The position numbers and the translations under genes are program-made. A stretch of 64,000 nt of DNA, taken from contig JALIZF010001346.1 of assembly GCA_029948255.1 (NCBI GenBank), forward strand, positions 62,001 through 126,000, written 5' to 3'. Numbering within the stretch: the first letter of the stretch is position 1; each line of letters begins with the position of its first letter. The notes beneath the pieces were generated by a model, which was not told the DNA's origin, searched no databases, and was given only the letters and a program-made list of their open reading frames with translations. Shown piece by piece: positions 47,233 through 58,006 of the stretch. The DNA comes from Telmatactis stephensoni. Its lineage: Eukaryota > Cnidaria > Anthozoa > Actiniaria > Isophelliidae.

Positions 47233-48359
47233 TTAAGCGGCATCATCTTCACTCGACTCTTTAAATTGGAGAGGAGTCCATCTCTGTCTCCTCCGCGTTC
47301 GCAGTGGTCTCGACTGACCAGTTGCTGAAAGAAATTAAAGAATTGTTAGAATTTGATGAAAACAGTGTTTCACTTATATAATGTCAACGGGAATCCTGTT
47401 CAAGTTAACGACCTTAAGATGGTCAGTGCCAGTAACTGTGTTGCGACCTGAGTGCAGTTTTGATACTCAGGCGAAATCTGCTCAATTTATTTACTTAATA
47501 CTTGCTATTTTCAAAAGGAAAGTAATCACCCTTATTTTTAGAATTTTTGCTAGTGCACCACATTCAAAACGTTCTCCTTTTTAGCTTTTTTGAATATGTG
47601 GTTCACACTCAACAACAGTTTATGCTGCTTTGTCTTTTGAGAATCACCAAACGAGATACTACTAATTGACCTTGTTATGTTAAATGTCATTAAATCTGAC
47701 AGTTTTTGCGTTTGACAAAAATTTGCCCTGTTTCTAGGCAGAACGACGGCGGCGTCTTTCAAGTTTCATTTGGGACGATGTTTACTTGAGCTTTTTGGGA
47801 TGCATACCAGCCAATTCTAAATGCAGATAACTAAGAATGCATTCAGAGTGACTTTTGAATGCAATTGTGGACAAGTAGAAATAAGCCATCACTTTTGAGC
47901 CAACCCGTTAATTAAGTAAAACCGATAATTTAAACTGAATTGACATTGACAAAGTAGAAGGGTTTGAATCTAGACATCACATGTTTTCAAGGGTATTATG
48001 TAAAGTACCATACATGAATGGTAGATAAAGTATGAGAACAGTAATTAACTTACCATCACCATCTATCAACCATCCAGCTGCCATGTATTCTGGGGTTGAC
48101 GGAAAGTCTATTTCCCAGATGTGTGGAGGGGTTCTAGGAGCAGGGGGATGTTCTCTTCTGTGCCTACATGAATGTTGTATCCTTCTTCTCCGTTCCTCTT
48201 CAGGAAAAGAATTGAAATACTAAAAGGAAAGGGAGTGAGATGAAAACGTTTGAGTAGTTCAGAAACTTAAAATTTTCGAGAACATTACACTAGAACATTT
48301 ACTGATTCAGTACTTACTTCCTCGCAATCTCTGCAGGGATATCCTGGATCTTTCCACCA
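47233..48359 (-). CDS. CtIP/RBBP8-like Sae2 C-terminal fragment, three exons
   Basis: On the minus strand: exon a (to 48318) WKDPGYPCRDCEE; exon b 48219-48054 YFNSFPEEERRRRIQHSCRH, PPHIWEIDFPSTPEYMAAGW; exon c 47324-47233 GQSRPLRTRRRQRWTPLQFK ending EDDAA stop. GTAAGT donors and TTTAG/TTTCAG acceptors join all three in phase. The CxxC, CRHRR, FPST and terminal RPxRRRQ pattern is that of the conserved C-terminus of CtIP (MRN cofactor in DNA-end resection). A TAA lies a few codons before exon a's recognisable part, and the long N-terminal half of CtIP is not found upstream. So this is a truncated copy or a C-terminus-only gene. Confidence 0.7.
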
Positions 48360-49015
48360 TTATCTTCCTCTTTTCGGCATATTTAAATTCAGTTGTACGT
48401 AGTTTCCGAAGCTTTAGTCTGAGAACGACAACTTGAAAGATTCGACGGGAGGCATGTGCTGAAGGTGTGTAGTGACTTGTGTGTCATACACGTTGCAAGT
48501 TTTCGTAATTCGGAAATGGGCCACAGGCCAGACTCCCTGGTGAGTCTTTGTATTGGCGAAAACACAGAGTCTCTTGTTAAACTATCTAGAGACTGTTTGT
48601 TTATAGATTGCTTCGCATTAAAGTTGATGCTAAAGAGCAAAAGGTAAAATTATAATCTCAGTTGTATTTTTTTATGTGATGAGTTGTATTTGCGAGAAGT
48701 ATAACTGGCTGAGTTTGTGGCCTGTTGAGAGTCTTGAAAGCGCATCTTTAAACATCACGCCATGCATGTCTCCTGGCAGAACTTTTGTTTGAAATCACAG
48801 TACAAATATCACAGTAAATCGTTTTAATTTGTGCAGCAACAAGCTACAAATCTTTCTTCTGTTACTTTGAGCTGGCAATGCCGGGCTGCGGGCAACTTTG
48901 TTGAAATACTTTTTTACTTAATAGCTCCTTCGCGCTTCACATCATCTGCTTATGGAATTTTTCTTAGGCAAAACTCATAGTTCCAGAATTCAACGATACT
49001 ACTGAACTATTTGCG
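48360..49015. other. Intergenic region between divergent genes
   Basis: No supported gene. Confidence 0.4.
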
Positions 49016-49802
49016 ATGGCTAGTAGAAGTCAAGGTTAGTTAAAGTTTCTATTAACAACTAAAAAACTACCAAGCAAGATGGCCACTGCTATTGTCTTAT
49101 TTCCCCTGCTTAATATTACCATTAATTGGCCACTTATTACTATACAATACAATGCAATACAATCACTTTATTTACATGCTAATATCTCCAAGTTATAAAT
49201 AACCCAAACCAAAATTAAATTAAATTTACATTGTGCTAAATATATATATTTATATACATATTTATATATATATATATATATATATATAAATGTAAACTTT
49301 TATTCTTTTCGAACTAGATCGAGATGTGGAGATGCTTTCTAGAACGGTGGACGAGGCCGAGAAGAGGTTAAGAAGGTGGAGGCAAATCAGGAGAGAAAAT
49401 GAAAGAAGACAAGTGAGAGGAAGGGTAACAGCTGAGGAGAGGAATAGGAGCAGGTGCGGTAGAAGGAGAAGGAGGGGAAGAATTCCCACAGAAAGTCGAA
49501 GACAAGAAATCAGGTCAAACAGACAATCACTTCACCCCCACAGAAACTCACAAAGAAACAGAAGGCCCGCAGTGACCGATTTGCGTCATACCTTGCCTCC
49601 TTGTCAGTGTAAGGATTTAAAATACCTTATTAACAATGTGAAACGTGAATGGCTGATTAATTTTGACATGAAACGTGATTTAAGGCCTAAGTGTCCATGT
49701 GGAAGCAATTTTTTTGTGAACGTGAAAGAGATTTTTGAATTATCTGTGACGCGTGAAAAGACCAAATATTTTTACGTGATTTCATTTTGTCAAGCGGTAT
49801 AG
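49016..49802 (+). CDS. Arg-rich protein of unknown function, two exons
   Basis: Exon 1 (49016-49034, ATG...CAAG|GTTAGT) joins exon 2 (49318-49802, acceptor GAACTAG) in phase 1. The protein starts MASRSQDRDVEMLSR. Then comes a strongly basic helical segment (EKRLRRWRQIRRENERRQVR, RCGRRRRRGRIPTESRR), then Cys pairs (PPCQCKDL, PKCPCGSN). About 168 residues. The intron contains a (TA)n run and a LINE-like tail. Not recognised; the Arg-rich part suggests nucleic-acid binding. Confidence 0.45.
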
Positions 49803-50074
49803 GGGACCCTGTATTAAAAATAATCGCTTATTGAGCGCATGTGGCTTGCCTCAAATATCAATCTTGTAAATTGACATCATGTCATCAGACTTACAACCCG
49901 ATGACAAAGTGACTTCACTTCTTCGAGACATTGAGCCACAAAGAGGCCGTCATATTGAACAAACCAACCGATATAGTCATTGATTTGTTAGTTTCTACCT
50001 TTTTTTCTTCCCTCACTTACTTTTGTTTTAATACTCAATTTTATTTTGAAACCCATGATTGTTTTTCTCTTTCA
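49803..50074. other. Right edge of the 30-kb block
   Basis: Ends in a pyrimidine-rich acceptor-like TTTTCTCTTTCAG at 50063-50075, directly before BEL gag resumes. The insertion border or an original BEL intron may lie here. Confidence 0.4.
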
Positions 50075-50075
50075 G

Positions 50076-50245
50076 TTAGTTGTCACAAGTGTGGTCAGAG
50101 TGGTCATTTCAGGGCACAATGCCCAAACAAACAAAAGAAGAACCTGAGAGACAACGGGAGTGATTCAGTCAAGACTGAATCAAAAGTCATTGTCAATCAT
50201 TTTTATTTTCAGGCGTCAATGGAGAACGCCGTTAAAATAAATTAG
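50076..50245 (+). pseudogene. BEL/Pao gag zinc knuckle
   Basis: CHKCGQSGHFRAQCPNKQKK, a CX2CX4HX4C knuckle following an AG, then a short Lys/Asp tail and stop. This is the part of BEL gag expected just after the repeat-rich region that ends at 19880. The protease, RT and RNase H that should follow are deleted. Confidence 0.65.
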
Positions 50246-50462
50246 GAAATTATTTATTTTCAAGCCGCTGGTTGTCCAAATGACGTTTTCTTAATGCCTT
50301 TAGCTGTAGGAAATCGAGCCTGATATTTTTAATAACATTTTAGCCTTTCGTCAACTGAAAACTCTTGTTACCATCTAAAACGCTGTTAACGTGTGGAGAG
50401 AAGGCTAAGCGGAGGGAAAAAATCTATGTTTTCAAAAATATGCGGTTGAATTAGTTACACTA

Positions 50463-51184
50463 TCCATTCAGATAATCAGACGTCCTTTCACAAATCCGAC
50501 AAAGTATTGAAAGCGGTCTACAGTGACGCTGAAAAGGCATGGAAGAACGTTGATATGAAAGAAGTTGAACGACAATTTGCCACAAAGAGTATACGATGGA
50601 AATTCATTACAGAACACACAAGCCTTCAAGGAGGTTGGTGGGAACGTTATTGTCGCATGTTGAAACAACCATTGAAAATAATACTTGGAAAAGCCCTACT
50701 AACCTACCAAGAAATGGAAACAGTTCTGACGGACATAGAAGCCCAGATAAACTCAAGACCACTGACGTATATTGGTGACGATATAAGAGATGGTATGGTT
50801 ATAACCCCTGCACATCTACTAATCGGAAGACCACTAGGACACTTACCGTGATTTTCAAATCGTACGGAAAAGGACTTGAGTATTCAGAAACGATTCCTAT
50901 ACAGACAAAGAGTAGCAGATCACTTTTGGCAACGATGGCAAAAGGAATATCTTCCAAGCCTCAACGTCAGAAAGAAGTGGGAAACAGAAAAACCACCATT
51001 AAAGATTGGCGATGTAGTATTGGTTTCAGAAGATAACACGCCAAGATGCAAGTGGATCCTTGCAAGAGTCGTAGAACTGCGAATTGGACCAGATGGTCTT
51101 GTTAGAAATGTGAAAGTTAAAACTGCAAAGGGACTTTTGAACCGACCGGTACAGAAATTGCATTTATTGGAAGCTGCTGATTAG
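50463..51184 (+). pseudogene. BEL/Pao integrase C-terminal half and DUF5641-like tail
   Basis: Starts IHSDNQTSF (second catalytic Asp of the integrase core), then TSLQGGWWERYCRMLKQPLK, QINSRPLTYIGDD and PAHLLIGRPLGHLP. An in-frame TGA (50849-50851) is followed in the same frame by a segment ending KIGDVVLVSEDNTPRCKWIL, GLLNRPVQKLHLLE, typical of the Pao/BEL C-terminal domain. The first Asp and zinc-binding part are missing. Inactive. Confidence 0.8.
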
Positions 51185-51248
51185 AGATGAACATTAGAGA
51201 GACTTTGAACATGAAAAGAAACTGAATGTATAGACATTGATATGTCTA

Positions 51249-51261
51249 TGGGGGGCGAGGA
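51249..51261 (+). promoter_or_regulatory. Polypurine tract of the BEL element
   Basis: GGGGGGCGAGGA directly precedes the 3' LTR; it is the usual plus-strand primer site. Confidence 0.65.
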
Positions 51262-51429
51262 TGTTCCAGCCCACATAGAACCGTGGAAAATTAGCTAAGA
51301 TGTAATCATGCGCGCATGCGCCCTATATCATATATGCTCGTGTCTTGAGTCTTGTCGAAGTTTATGTACGCGCTGTTGAGTTTAACATGTTTAACGTGGA
51401 ATAAATGATTCAAAATGTGAGACAAAACA
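51262..51429 (+). repeat. 3' LTR of the BEL/Pao element
   Basis: 168 bp, six differences from the 5' LTR, followed by the duplicated CCTTA. Confidence 0.9.
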
Positions 51430-51578
51430 CCTTACAATTCTAGGGAATTTCAATACGAAGGGCTGTCTTTACATAAATCAGAATCCCCTGGTGTTAAGGG
51501 CAGGTTAAAGAAAAGCATTTCTTTTTGGAAAGATAATATTCAAGCCAACTATTTCATTATCAATACCTCAGAAGAAGG
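51430..51578 (+). mobile_element. DIRS-like retroelement A, continuation
   Basis: Directly past the BEL LTR the polymerase frame of element A resumes (ESPGVKGRLKKSISFWKDNI, the N-terminal conserved block; compare QGKLRSHISFWRSIG in element B). It is cut again by the hAT element, and a short further piece (YSIPFITTPHS) follows at 52866-52898. Confidence 0.7.
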
Positions 51579-52860
51579 CAGGGTTCGTACAGTCTTGAAA
51601 AGTCCTTGAATTTGGGGGTTTGTCTTGAAAAGTCCTTGAATTCGAATTTTCCTTGAAAAGTCCTTGAATTTTGAGCAAAAGTCCTTGAAAATGCTAATTT
51701 AGTCCTTGAATTGGTCTGAATCAATGTAAAATAGTGTTTTTGGACAAAAAATTTCAAAAAGGCAATGCATTAAATGCAATTTCTCTGGATTTCTCTGTTT
51801 ACTAGTGTTTAGTTGATATGGGCTGCCTGTTTTCCAATATGGCGGACCATACCTCGTTTTCATGCATAGGTTGACAAGGGGAGAATAAGTACTAGTCAGG
51901 GCAATCGAGTGTGAAGTTCATCGAAGCATGTTGTTTTGAATCGCTGTAAAACAAAGAATTACTTTTGACAATGGGAAAAATAAGTGCCTATTTAATTGCA
52001 AATGGGAAAATAATTTCACTTGGGTGAGACAAGTAAAAGGGAACTCCAGAAAAGCTTTTTGTCGCTATGCGAAAGGGTGACATGAGTCAGAAGCAGGCAA
52101 TGGAGTTACAAATTGACTGTAAAACTTTTCTGATTACTGCACTTTAAAAATTCTTTTTTGCAAAGTTACCTATTTTATATTCTCTTGTCCGAAATATGAC
52201 CGCTCTAAGACCCCAGAGTAATGGTGAAGCATCCCACTGAGTGCAGAACTAAGATGAAAGGCATTATGGTTGCTTTGGCAAATGCAGGAAAGGTAAAGGA
52301 AAATGAATGTGATGTTATTCTTCAGGAACTTGACTCCTTTCATAGAAAAGGTTCCTGTCATAGGAAGTGATTTGTTTCCAAGATTTGATCCAAAAATCCA
52401 CAGAGTTGATGAGTTTTTCTCCACCCACATGTCATGTGAAGGCATACCAGAAGATTTTTCCTGTTGTTAAGCTTCTTTTAGTTCTCTCACATGGGCAGGC
52501 TGCTATTGAAAGATGTTTCTCAGTCAAAAAAGAAACTTTAGTGGATAGAAACTTTAGTGATCAGTCAGAAGACAGTGATAGCAAAAAGTGTTGTATGCGA
52601 AATGCCCTAAGAAGAGCTGCCAAAGAAAAATCCAAGAAATTAATTGAGGTTGAGGAGAATCTTTGCCAAAAGGAGAAGGCTCTTACACAATGTTGCTTGT
52701 AATTTTCTGATAAAAACTAGTTATGTATGGTAAGACAAGTCGGTAACTATATTTCTGTTTGTTTGCTGTTGATCCTATGTCCTTGAAAATTGGATATTTA
52801 TCCTTGAAAAGTCCTTGAAAAGTCCTTGAATTTTATACTACAAAAGCTGTACGAACCCTG
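51579..52860 (+). mobile_element. hAT-type element relic with CAGGGTTCGTAC ends
   Basis: Ends CAGGGTTCGTACAG and CTGTACGAACCCTG are inverted, and AGAAGG flanks both sides (51573-51578, 52861-52866). Near each end TCCTTGAAAAGTCCTTGAAT is repeated several times, in opposite orientation at the two ends, typical of hAT subterminal transposase-binding repeats. hAT duplications are usually 8 bp; only 6 match here. Confidence 0.75.
52367..52702 (+). pseudogene. hAT transposase C-terminal fragment
   Basis: VVKLLLVLSHGQAAIERCFSV, KKETLVDRNF matches the hAT dimerisation region (SHGQAxVERGFSV pattern). The RNase-H core upstream is missing or unrecognisable; the tail is Lys/Glu-rich. Partial copy, inactive. 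Confidence 0.55.
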
Positions 52861-52890
52861 AGAAGGTTATAGCATCCCGTTTATCACAAC

Positions 52891-54175
52891 GCCTCATTCC
52901 ATTGAGGAGCTCTTTGACTAGCGCTACTCTGAACAGTAGATGCATCAGTTTGTGATGATTTGGCGACATTTGCATCAAAATACATGCATTGATAGCACTC
53001 ACATCAACTAAGAATATCTCCACCACTTAAGAGCTCTACGAGAGATGTTGTAATACTGTCGGAATTGATCAGACTTATCAACTCCTCCCATGAACTTGTT
53101 GTAGAGTTTAGCCGCAGGAAGAGCAGCAACGCTGATAAGTGATCCGTCCTTTTGCTTTCTCTGGACAGTTTCTTCGCCTCTAGCCTGGCATTGAGTGCTT
53201 ACAAAAGCAACAGGCTTTTTGTCTTTCCAAACTGAAGCTACAATGTTGCCTTTCTGGCGAAAATGGACTCCCCTTTCTTTAGTGCTTTGAGCATGTCTTT
53301 GTTCTTGAGTTCCTCTGGGAAGTCTTTCCTATTGCTTTTTGTAGTGCCACACAGATATAATTTGTCTGTTAGTAAATTATCAGCTAGTCCAACAGATGTA
53401 AAATAATTATCTGCAAAGATGTGGTAGGCTTTGCTAACAAGAACTCTGGTAAGTTCTTTGACAACACGAAAGCCAAGACCATGTTCATGGCCGCCTTGCT
53501 GTTTTCCTGTGTAGACTTCTAGTTGAGAAACAAAGCCGTTTCCCGCATCAGCACAAATCCAGACCTTAATGCCTCTTTTGATAGGCTTGTTTGGCATATG
53601 TTGTTTAAATTCTAATCGTCCTTTGTACTTTTTCATGCCCTCATCTATCGAAACATTCTTTGAAGGATTGTATTGGACAAGAAATGCTTCGCTAAGATTG
53701 TCAAGTAGCGGTCAAATCTTTAGTTTGTTGTGGTTAGCATGACCACGAGGAATGTTTTTCTCGCTGTCATTGACGTGGAAATATCGGCTTAACTTCTCAT
53801 ACCGACTTCTGCTCATGACCTGCTTTACTTTTACGTTTCTGGCAAAATTACAATGCCGAAGTAAATGTTCAGGGCAATGAAAGCACGTATCTCTTCGACA
53901 CACATCGGCTTCCAATCTTTGTCTGGCTTTGTTCTGGCGCACTGTTCAGCATATCTGTTTGTTTCTTCAACTATCTTCTCAAATACAACCTCAGGAAACA
54001 TTAATAAATCTATGGCTTTCTTTTCGTACTGAAGTGTTGTTGTTGGGCCGCTAGGCTGTACAAACCGTTCACAAGTGACATTTGTTTCTCGCTCTGACCA
54101 AGATCTCCGGGCCTCTTCTTCCTCGTTTTCACTGGATTCGCATTCGCTTGAATCACTTGAACTGTCTTCATTCAA
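52891..54175 (-). pseudogene. piggyBac-like transposase, broken
   Basis: From 54175: an acidic N-terminus (SSDSSECESSENEEEE), EIRAFIALNIYFGIVILPE, a frameshift near 53880, then VMSRSRYEKLSRYFHVND and, after a stop at ~53712, NVSIDEGMKKYKGRLEFKQH. This is followed by HIFADNYFTSVGLADNLL. The DEGM and ADNYFTS blocks carry the first two catalytic Asp of piggyBac. After another stop (~53238) only fragments remain, ending INACILMQMSPNHHKLMHLL near 52890. No C-terminal zinc finger and no certain TTAA ends were found. Confidence 0.75.
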
Positions 54176-55092
54176 AATTGAAAATCGAAAGAACTAGAAT
54201 AAGACAACTCAAAATCCTAGCGGCCACTACTGCCAAGAAACATGCAATATCTTTGCGTTAAGCGGGCCACGACCACATTACATTCCTTGGATTCACAATT
54301 TGAAGAGCTAGAATAAGACTTGACTCAAAATCCTAGTGGCCACCACCGCGACAAAACAATAATTACCTACTGCACAAAAGCTGAGCAAACATATCTTTTA
54401 CAATTTGCGGGCCACAACCACGCAATACTCCTTGAATTCGAGATAGAAGCAGATAGACTGCAACAATCCAACAACTGGACTTAACTCAAAGCAACGTGCT
54501 CGAAGTACTAGTAAACTGACAATAATAAAAATCTACCATACTATGGGAGTTAAACTAGCTCCCAAATTAACAAAATTTGTGCTACGAATTATAAAACGAG
54601 GCTCCTAAATAACTAGAGCAAAACGAGGGCTACTAAAGAAATGAGAGCGAAGTGGAAAGCACTAGAAATTACGACCTAACTAAATTCAAAGTCAAAAGAT
54701 TGGAAAGCACAGAAAAAAAAAACAGAATTAGTACGTATACCTTCCAGCTAACAAGAGCGGCATGAAGATGCTATGGGAATACTACTTTCTTCACTTGCTC
54801 TCAGAGTTGGTACTTGGATTTCTTGGGGACTGCAAAGCTCCATGTGCAGAGTAGAACTCAATCTGCTAGCCACTCAACCGACAAGTGGTTGGGTTTGATT
54901 GTTCTCGCTTATTATATAGTCTTTGTTATGCATGATTGCATATTAAATAGTTCCATTATAAAAACTACAAGACTATATTGCTCTTAGAGCAATGACATGG
55001 GCAACAAACGAGGACAGTTCAGCGGACTGATCGCAGGCACATAATATATCATTAAATATGCGGCTTAATGTACCGCGTCACCAATATTCAAT
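54176..55092. other. Non-coding stretch left of the chromo-like exon
   Basis: Two imperfect ~120-bp direct repeats at about 54188-54300 and 54306-54430 (GARCTAGAATAAGAC...GCGGGCCACRACCAC). These may be piggyBac 5' sequence. No gene. Confidence 0.5.
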
Positions 55093-55242
55093 ATGGCGGA
55101 CAACAAGGTCAAGTTCTACAAATGTTTGAATAATCTCTCTACGGCCGACTTTTTACCAGAAAAAAGAAAACAGAAACACGGAACTGGACCATATTACGAA
55201 GTAGAAATAATAATTTCGAGAATAAAAGCAAAGAAAAGCGAG
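55093..55242 (+). CDS. First exon of a possible chromodomain gene
   Basis: 50 codons from an ATG in a good context (ATATGGCGGAC) to a consensus donor AG|GTGAGT, phase 0. It reads MADNKVKFYKCLNNLSTADF and ends GPYYEVEIIISRIKAKKSE, which resembles the opening strand of a chromodomain (YEVEKII...). The expected next exon is not seen: the LTR retroelement on the minus strand begins within 250 bp. Partial. Confidence 0.45.
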
Positions 55243-55485
55243 GTGAGTGAATTTTTGTATAGCTTATAACAGCCGATCTCTAGTGTTGTAAACAGCCACA
55301 GAAGAGGGCCTAACACTTACGAAGTATTTTATCAATTAATCATTTTCTAAGTGATAAAACACGCTCTCGAGTGTTTTAAACGGTTTTAAAAAAATAACAC
55401 TTACTAAGCAAACTAGCATATTGTGTTTAAATTTTTGAAAAAGTTGTATCATGTTTAAATAAGTTTTACTGTTGGCCATTCCATT

Positions 55486-55686
55486 TTATATCCACCCCCC
55501 CCCCCCCCTCACCCCCAAACCACCTACTGCTCCTTCTTCACCCTCCTCTAACGCAAACTTCTCCTTATCAGAAACCCTTAACTTACTGCTTAAATTCCTA
55601 CGTCCATCCTTATCTTCAAAAACTATACCCCGTTTACGACACTCATTCCTTAACTGTTCTAATTCAAGATCTTCGTAACGCTGCAT
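55486..55686 (-). pseudogene. LTR-retrotransposon gag start with SAP motif, truncated
   Basis: MQRYEDLELEQLRNECRKRG, then DKDGRRNLSSKLRVSDKEK: a SAP helix pair as found at the start of some invertebrate Ty3/gypsy gag proteins. It lies just downstream (minus strand) of a primer site and LTR, and is cut at a run of 16 C (G on the gene strand) at 55495-55510. Confidence 0.55.
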
Positions 55687-55787
55687 TATGTAAATAACAA
55701 AATGTCAAATCAAAAATCTGACTGAGTGACAATGAGTTGAACAATCCCACTTCTGACACCAAAATTCTGTGACCGAATCCGCTCATG

Positions 55788-56733
55788 GGTGTTCAACACA
55801 TCCACCAAACCCCAACGCATGCACTCAGTCTTCCTTTTCAATTTGAAATTGTCATTTATTAAACTAAATACAAAAGAGCTACTTATAATGCAAGACAATA
55901 TTCGTATGCAAATTATCCTAAGGTACTTAAATTCAATCGTTCACTTAAATAAATAATTAAATATAAAGCTAGAATTGGCATAAATAGATAAGTAACTAAA
56001 TGTGAATTAAGGCTACTAAATATAATTTCTATTAAATATAAGGTCGTCTAAAAATTTAGTGTTCTTAGAGAGTTTTCTTTTTACAAGTCTTTAGTTCTTT
56101 ACTTAACTGCCCTGGTTTACGTTATTTTCTCTCTTGCGACGTTTTTCTTAGCTTTTTTCTGTACAGTATCGTTTTCGTCAAACCTTTGTCTTCACTTTGT
56201 TATCGTAGCAGATTCGCTTCTTTGCCTTCACTCTGTCCTCGGACTTGCTCCTCGGAATTAATTTCGTCTTTCTGCTGTAATTCTTTGGTACTTTTTGACT
56301 CATTGTTAGTGTGCAGAATGTACGCGTCGTCCAACTCTCAGTTATCAAGAACCTCATGTCTGTTGGCTTTGTCTTCCTTTCTGAACTCTGAATGAGTTTG
56401 CTTCTTCACTTAACAATTCTCCTCCAGTATAGTGGGACTCTGAGTGAGTCTGCTCCACTAAACGAATATATAGTGGGACTCTGAGTGAGTCTGCTCCACC
56501 AAAATCTCATCTCTTGCTTCAAAGCTCAACTGGAACTGTGCTCTCTCGTTCTTGCGAACGGTGTTTGTGATGAGAGCGTGTGGGCAGAACGGACACAGGG
56601 TGTATATATATAAATACAATACAATACAAAAACATACAAACGTGCTTAAGACTAACAATAATGGTTAATTATGATCTATAGATTTCTAATTTGAATAATG
56701 AAATAACTTAGGCAAAATGCAAAACTGTGACAG
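55788..56733 (-). repeat. LTR of a gypsy-like element
   Basis: On the minus strand it runs from TGTCACAG (56729) to GGTCACA (55788). A primer site TGGTGTCAGAAGTGGGATTG (about 55762-55782) follows a few bases later, and the gag start after that. AATAAATGACA near 55855 is a likely poly(A) signal. Contains a 36-bp tandem repeat (TATAGTGGGACTCTGAGTGA) at 56430-56500. No second LTR was found in the window. Confidence 0.55.
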
Positions 56734-57525
56734 ATACCTGTTGTAATTTGTATTGACTATCAACAAACACACGTGTCATGCATATTTTATTTTGTTTGCT
56801 TTGCGACCCCAACAATCGGTTTTTTTTCTCAGAGAAGATTCAAATAATAGAAAAGAAGAGTTCAGTATAAGTACGTTTTCTTTTATTAATCAAAATACTA
56901 TTAGTATTATGGTCTCTTGATCTATACATATAAATATTACATGTAAGTCAATTCGTTTTCTGGTTTCATTTTATTCTCAATCACATATTTCTTAGCAATG
57001 ACAAACTGATGGTGTAAATAACCAGGTATTTCAGGGATCATGCAAGTCAAATTTCGATGGTTTTCCTTTATTGGTTCGTTATGAGACAGTCCCCAAGCCC
57101 TATGTTATACAAATAGAACAACGAATAAAGTTCTTCTCACACAAATATCTCTGTTTAGTATACACCAGCGAAATAAGCAGAAAGACGTCACAAGAAACAT
57201 ATGTTGTGCAGACATATTTTAATTTTAATGTATATTAAAAAGAGTTGGGGCTGCTTTTTATGGACCCGTTGGTAAGTAAAGTTATCGGGTCTTTCGAGAA
57301 ACGACCCATTGCAACTAGATTTTAATACAACACTCAGTATATCACCTTTGGTCATAATTATACTATACTGACCTTTAATTTTGTGAAGGTAAAGATCAGT
57401 TAACATATAGATCGAACTGGAACAAAACTATATACCAAGTAAACAGGTTTAAGATTATTCACGCAAACAGCCTTCAGGTAATTGTTTCTCTCTTAAAATG
57501 ACATTTCATTATGTGATGACAATAA
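56734..57525. other. Non-coding stretch
   Basis: AT-rich, no supported feature. Confidence 0.4.
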
Positions 57526-58006
57526 ACGGCACGGCAAGGATGAATTTTAATTTGGCAAGTGTGGCTTTGATAATCCAACAGCACGGCAAAGATTAACTGG
57601 TTAATTAGCACAGTGCTAAAATTTATCCTTGCCTTCCCCGTGCCATTTTAGGCTGAATTTCCACGGTACCAGTTGAAATTTTAACCAGTGGAAAATAACC
57701 CCGGTACATGCTGTTTACATGGAACCGTCTCTTTTTGGACAAAAGTATTTTTTGTGTACACGAAAATTTGCATGGCTAACCATTTGATTCTTTTGTGCGG
57801 TTAGGTTGGTTCCGTGTAAACCAAACGCCTAAACGTACAAATTTTCAACCGGTTAAAATTTCAACCAGTACTGTGTAAACGTAGCCTTAAACGAAAAAAG
57901 GTCCTTGTAAACATGTAGTCTGTTTTTTAAACAAAGACCGGCAAGGCACAGTGGATGCTAGCAATACACTGTAAATGTACCCTTGCCAAAATTCATTCTT
58001 GCCGTA
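57526..58006. mobile_element. MITE-like inverted repeat with a nested second pair
   Basis: ACGGCAAGGATGAATTTTAA at 57529 faces CTTGCCAAAATTCATTCTTG ending near 58005. Inside, GGTACCAGTTGAAATTTTAA (57667) faces ACCGGTTAAAATTTCAACCA (57851). No ORF; target duplication not seen. Confidence 0.5.

Noticed and set aside
52838..53026. Continuation of the DIRS-like A polymerase deep into this region
   Set aside because: After about 52898 the plus frame stops and the minus strand clearly reads the piggyBac C-terminal region.
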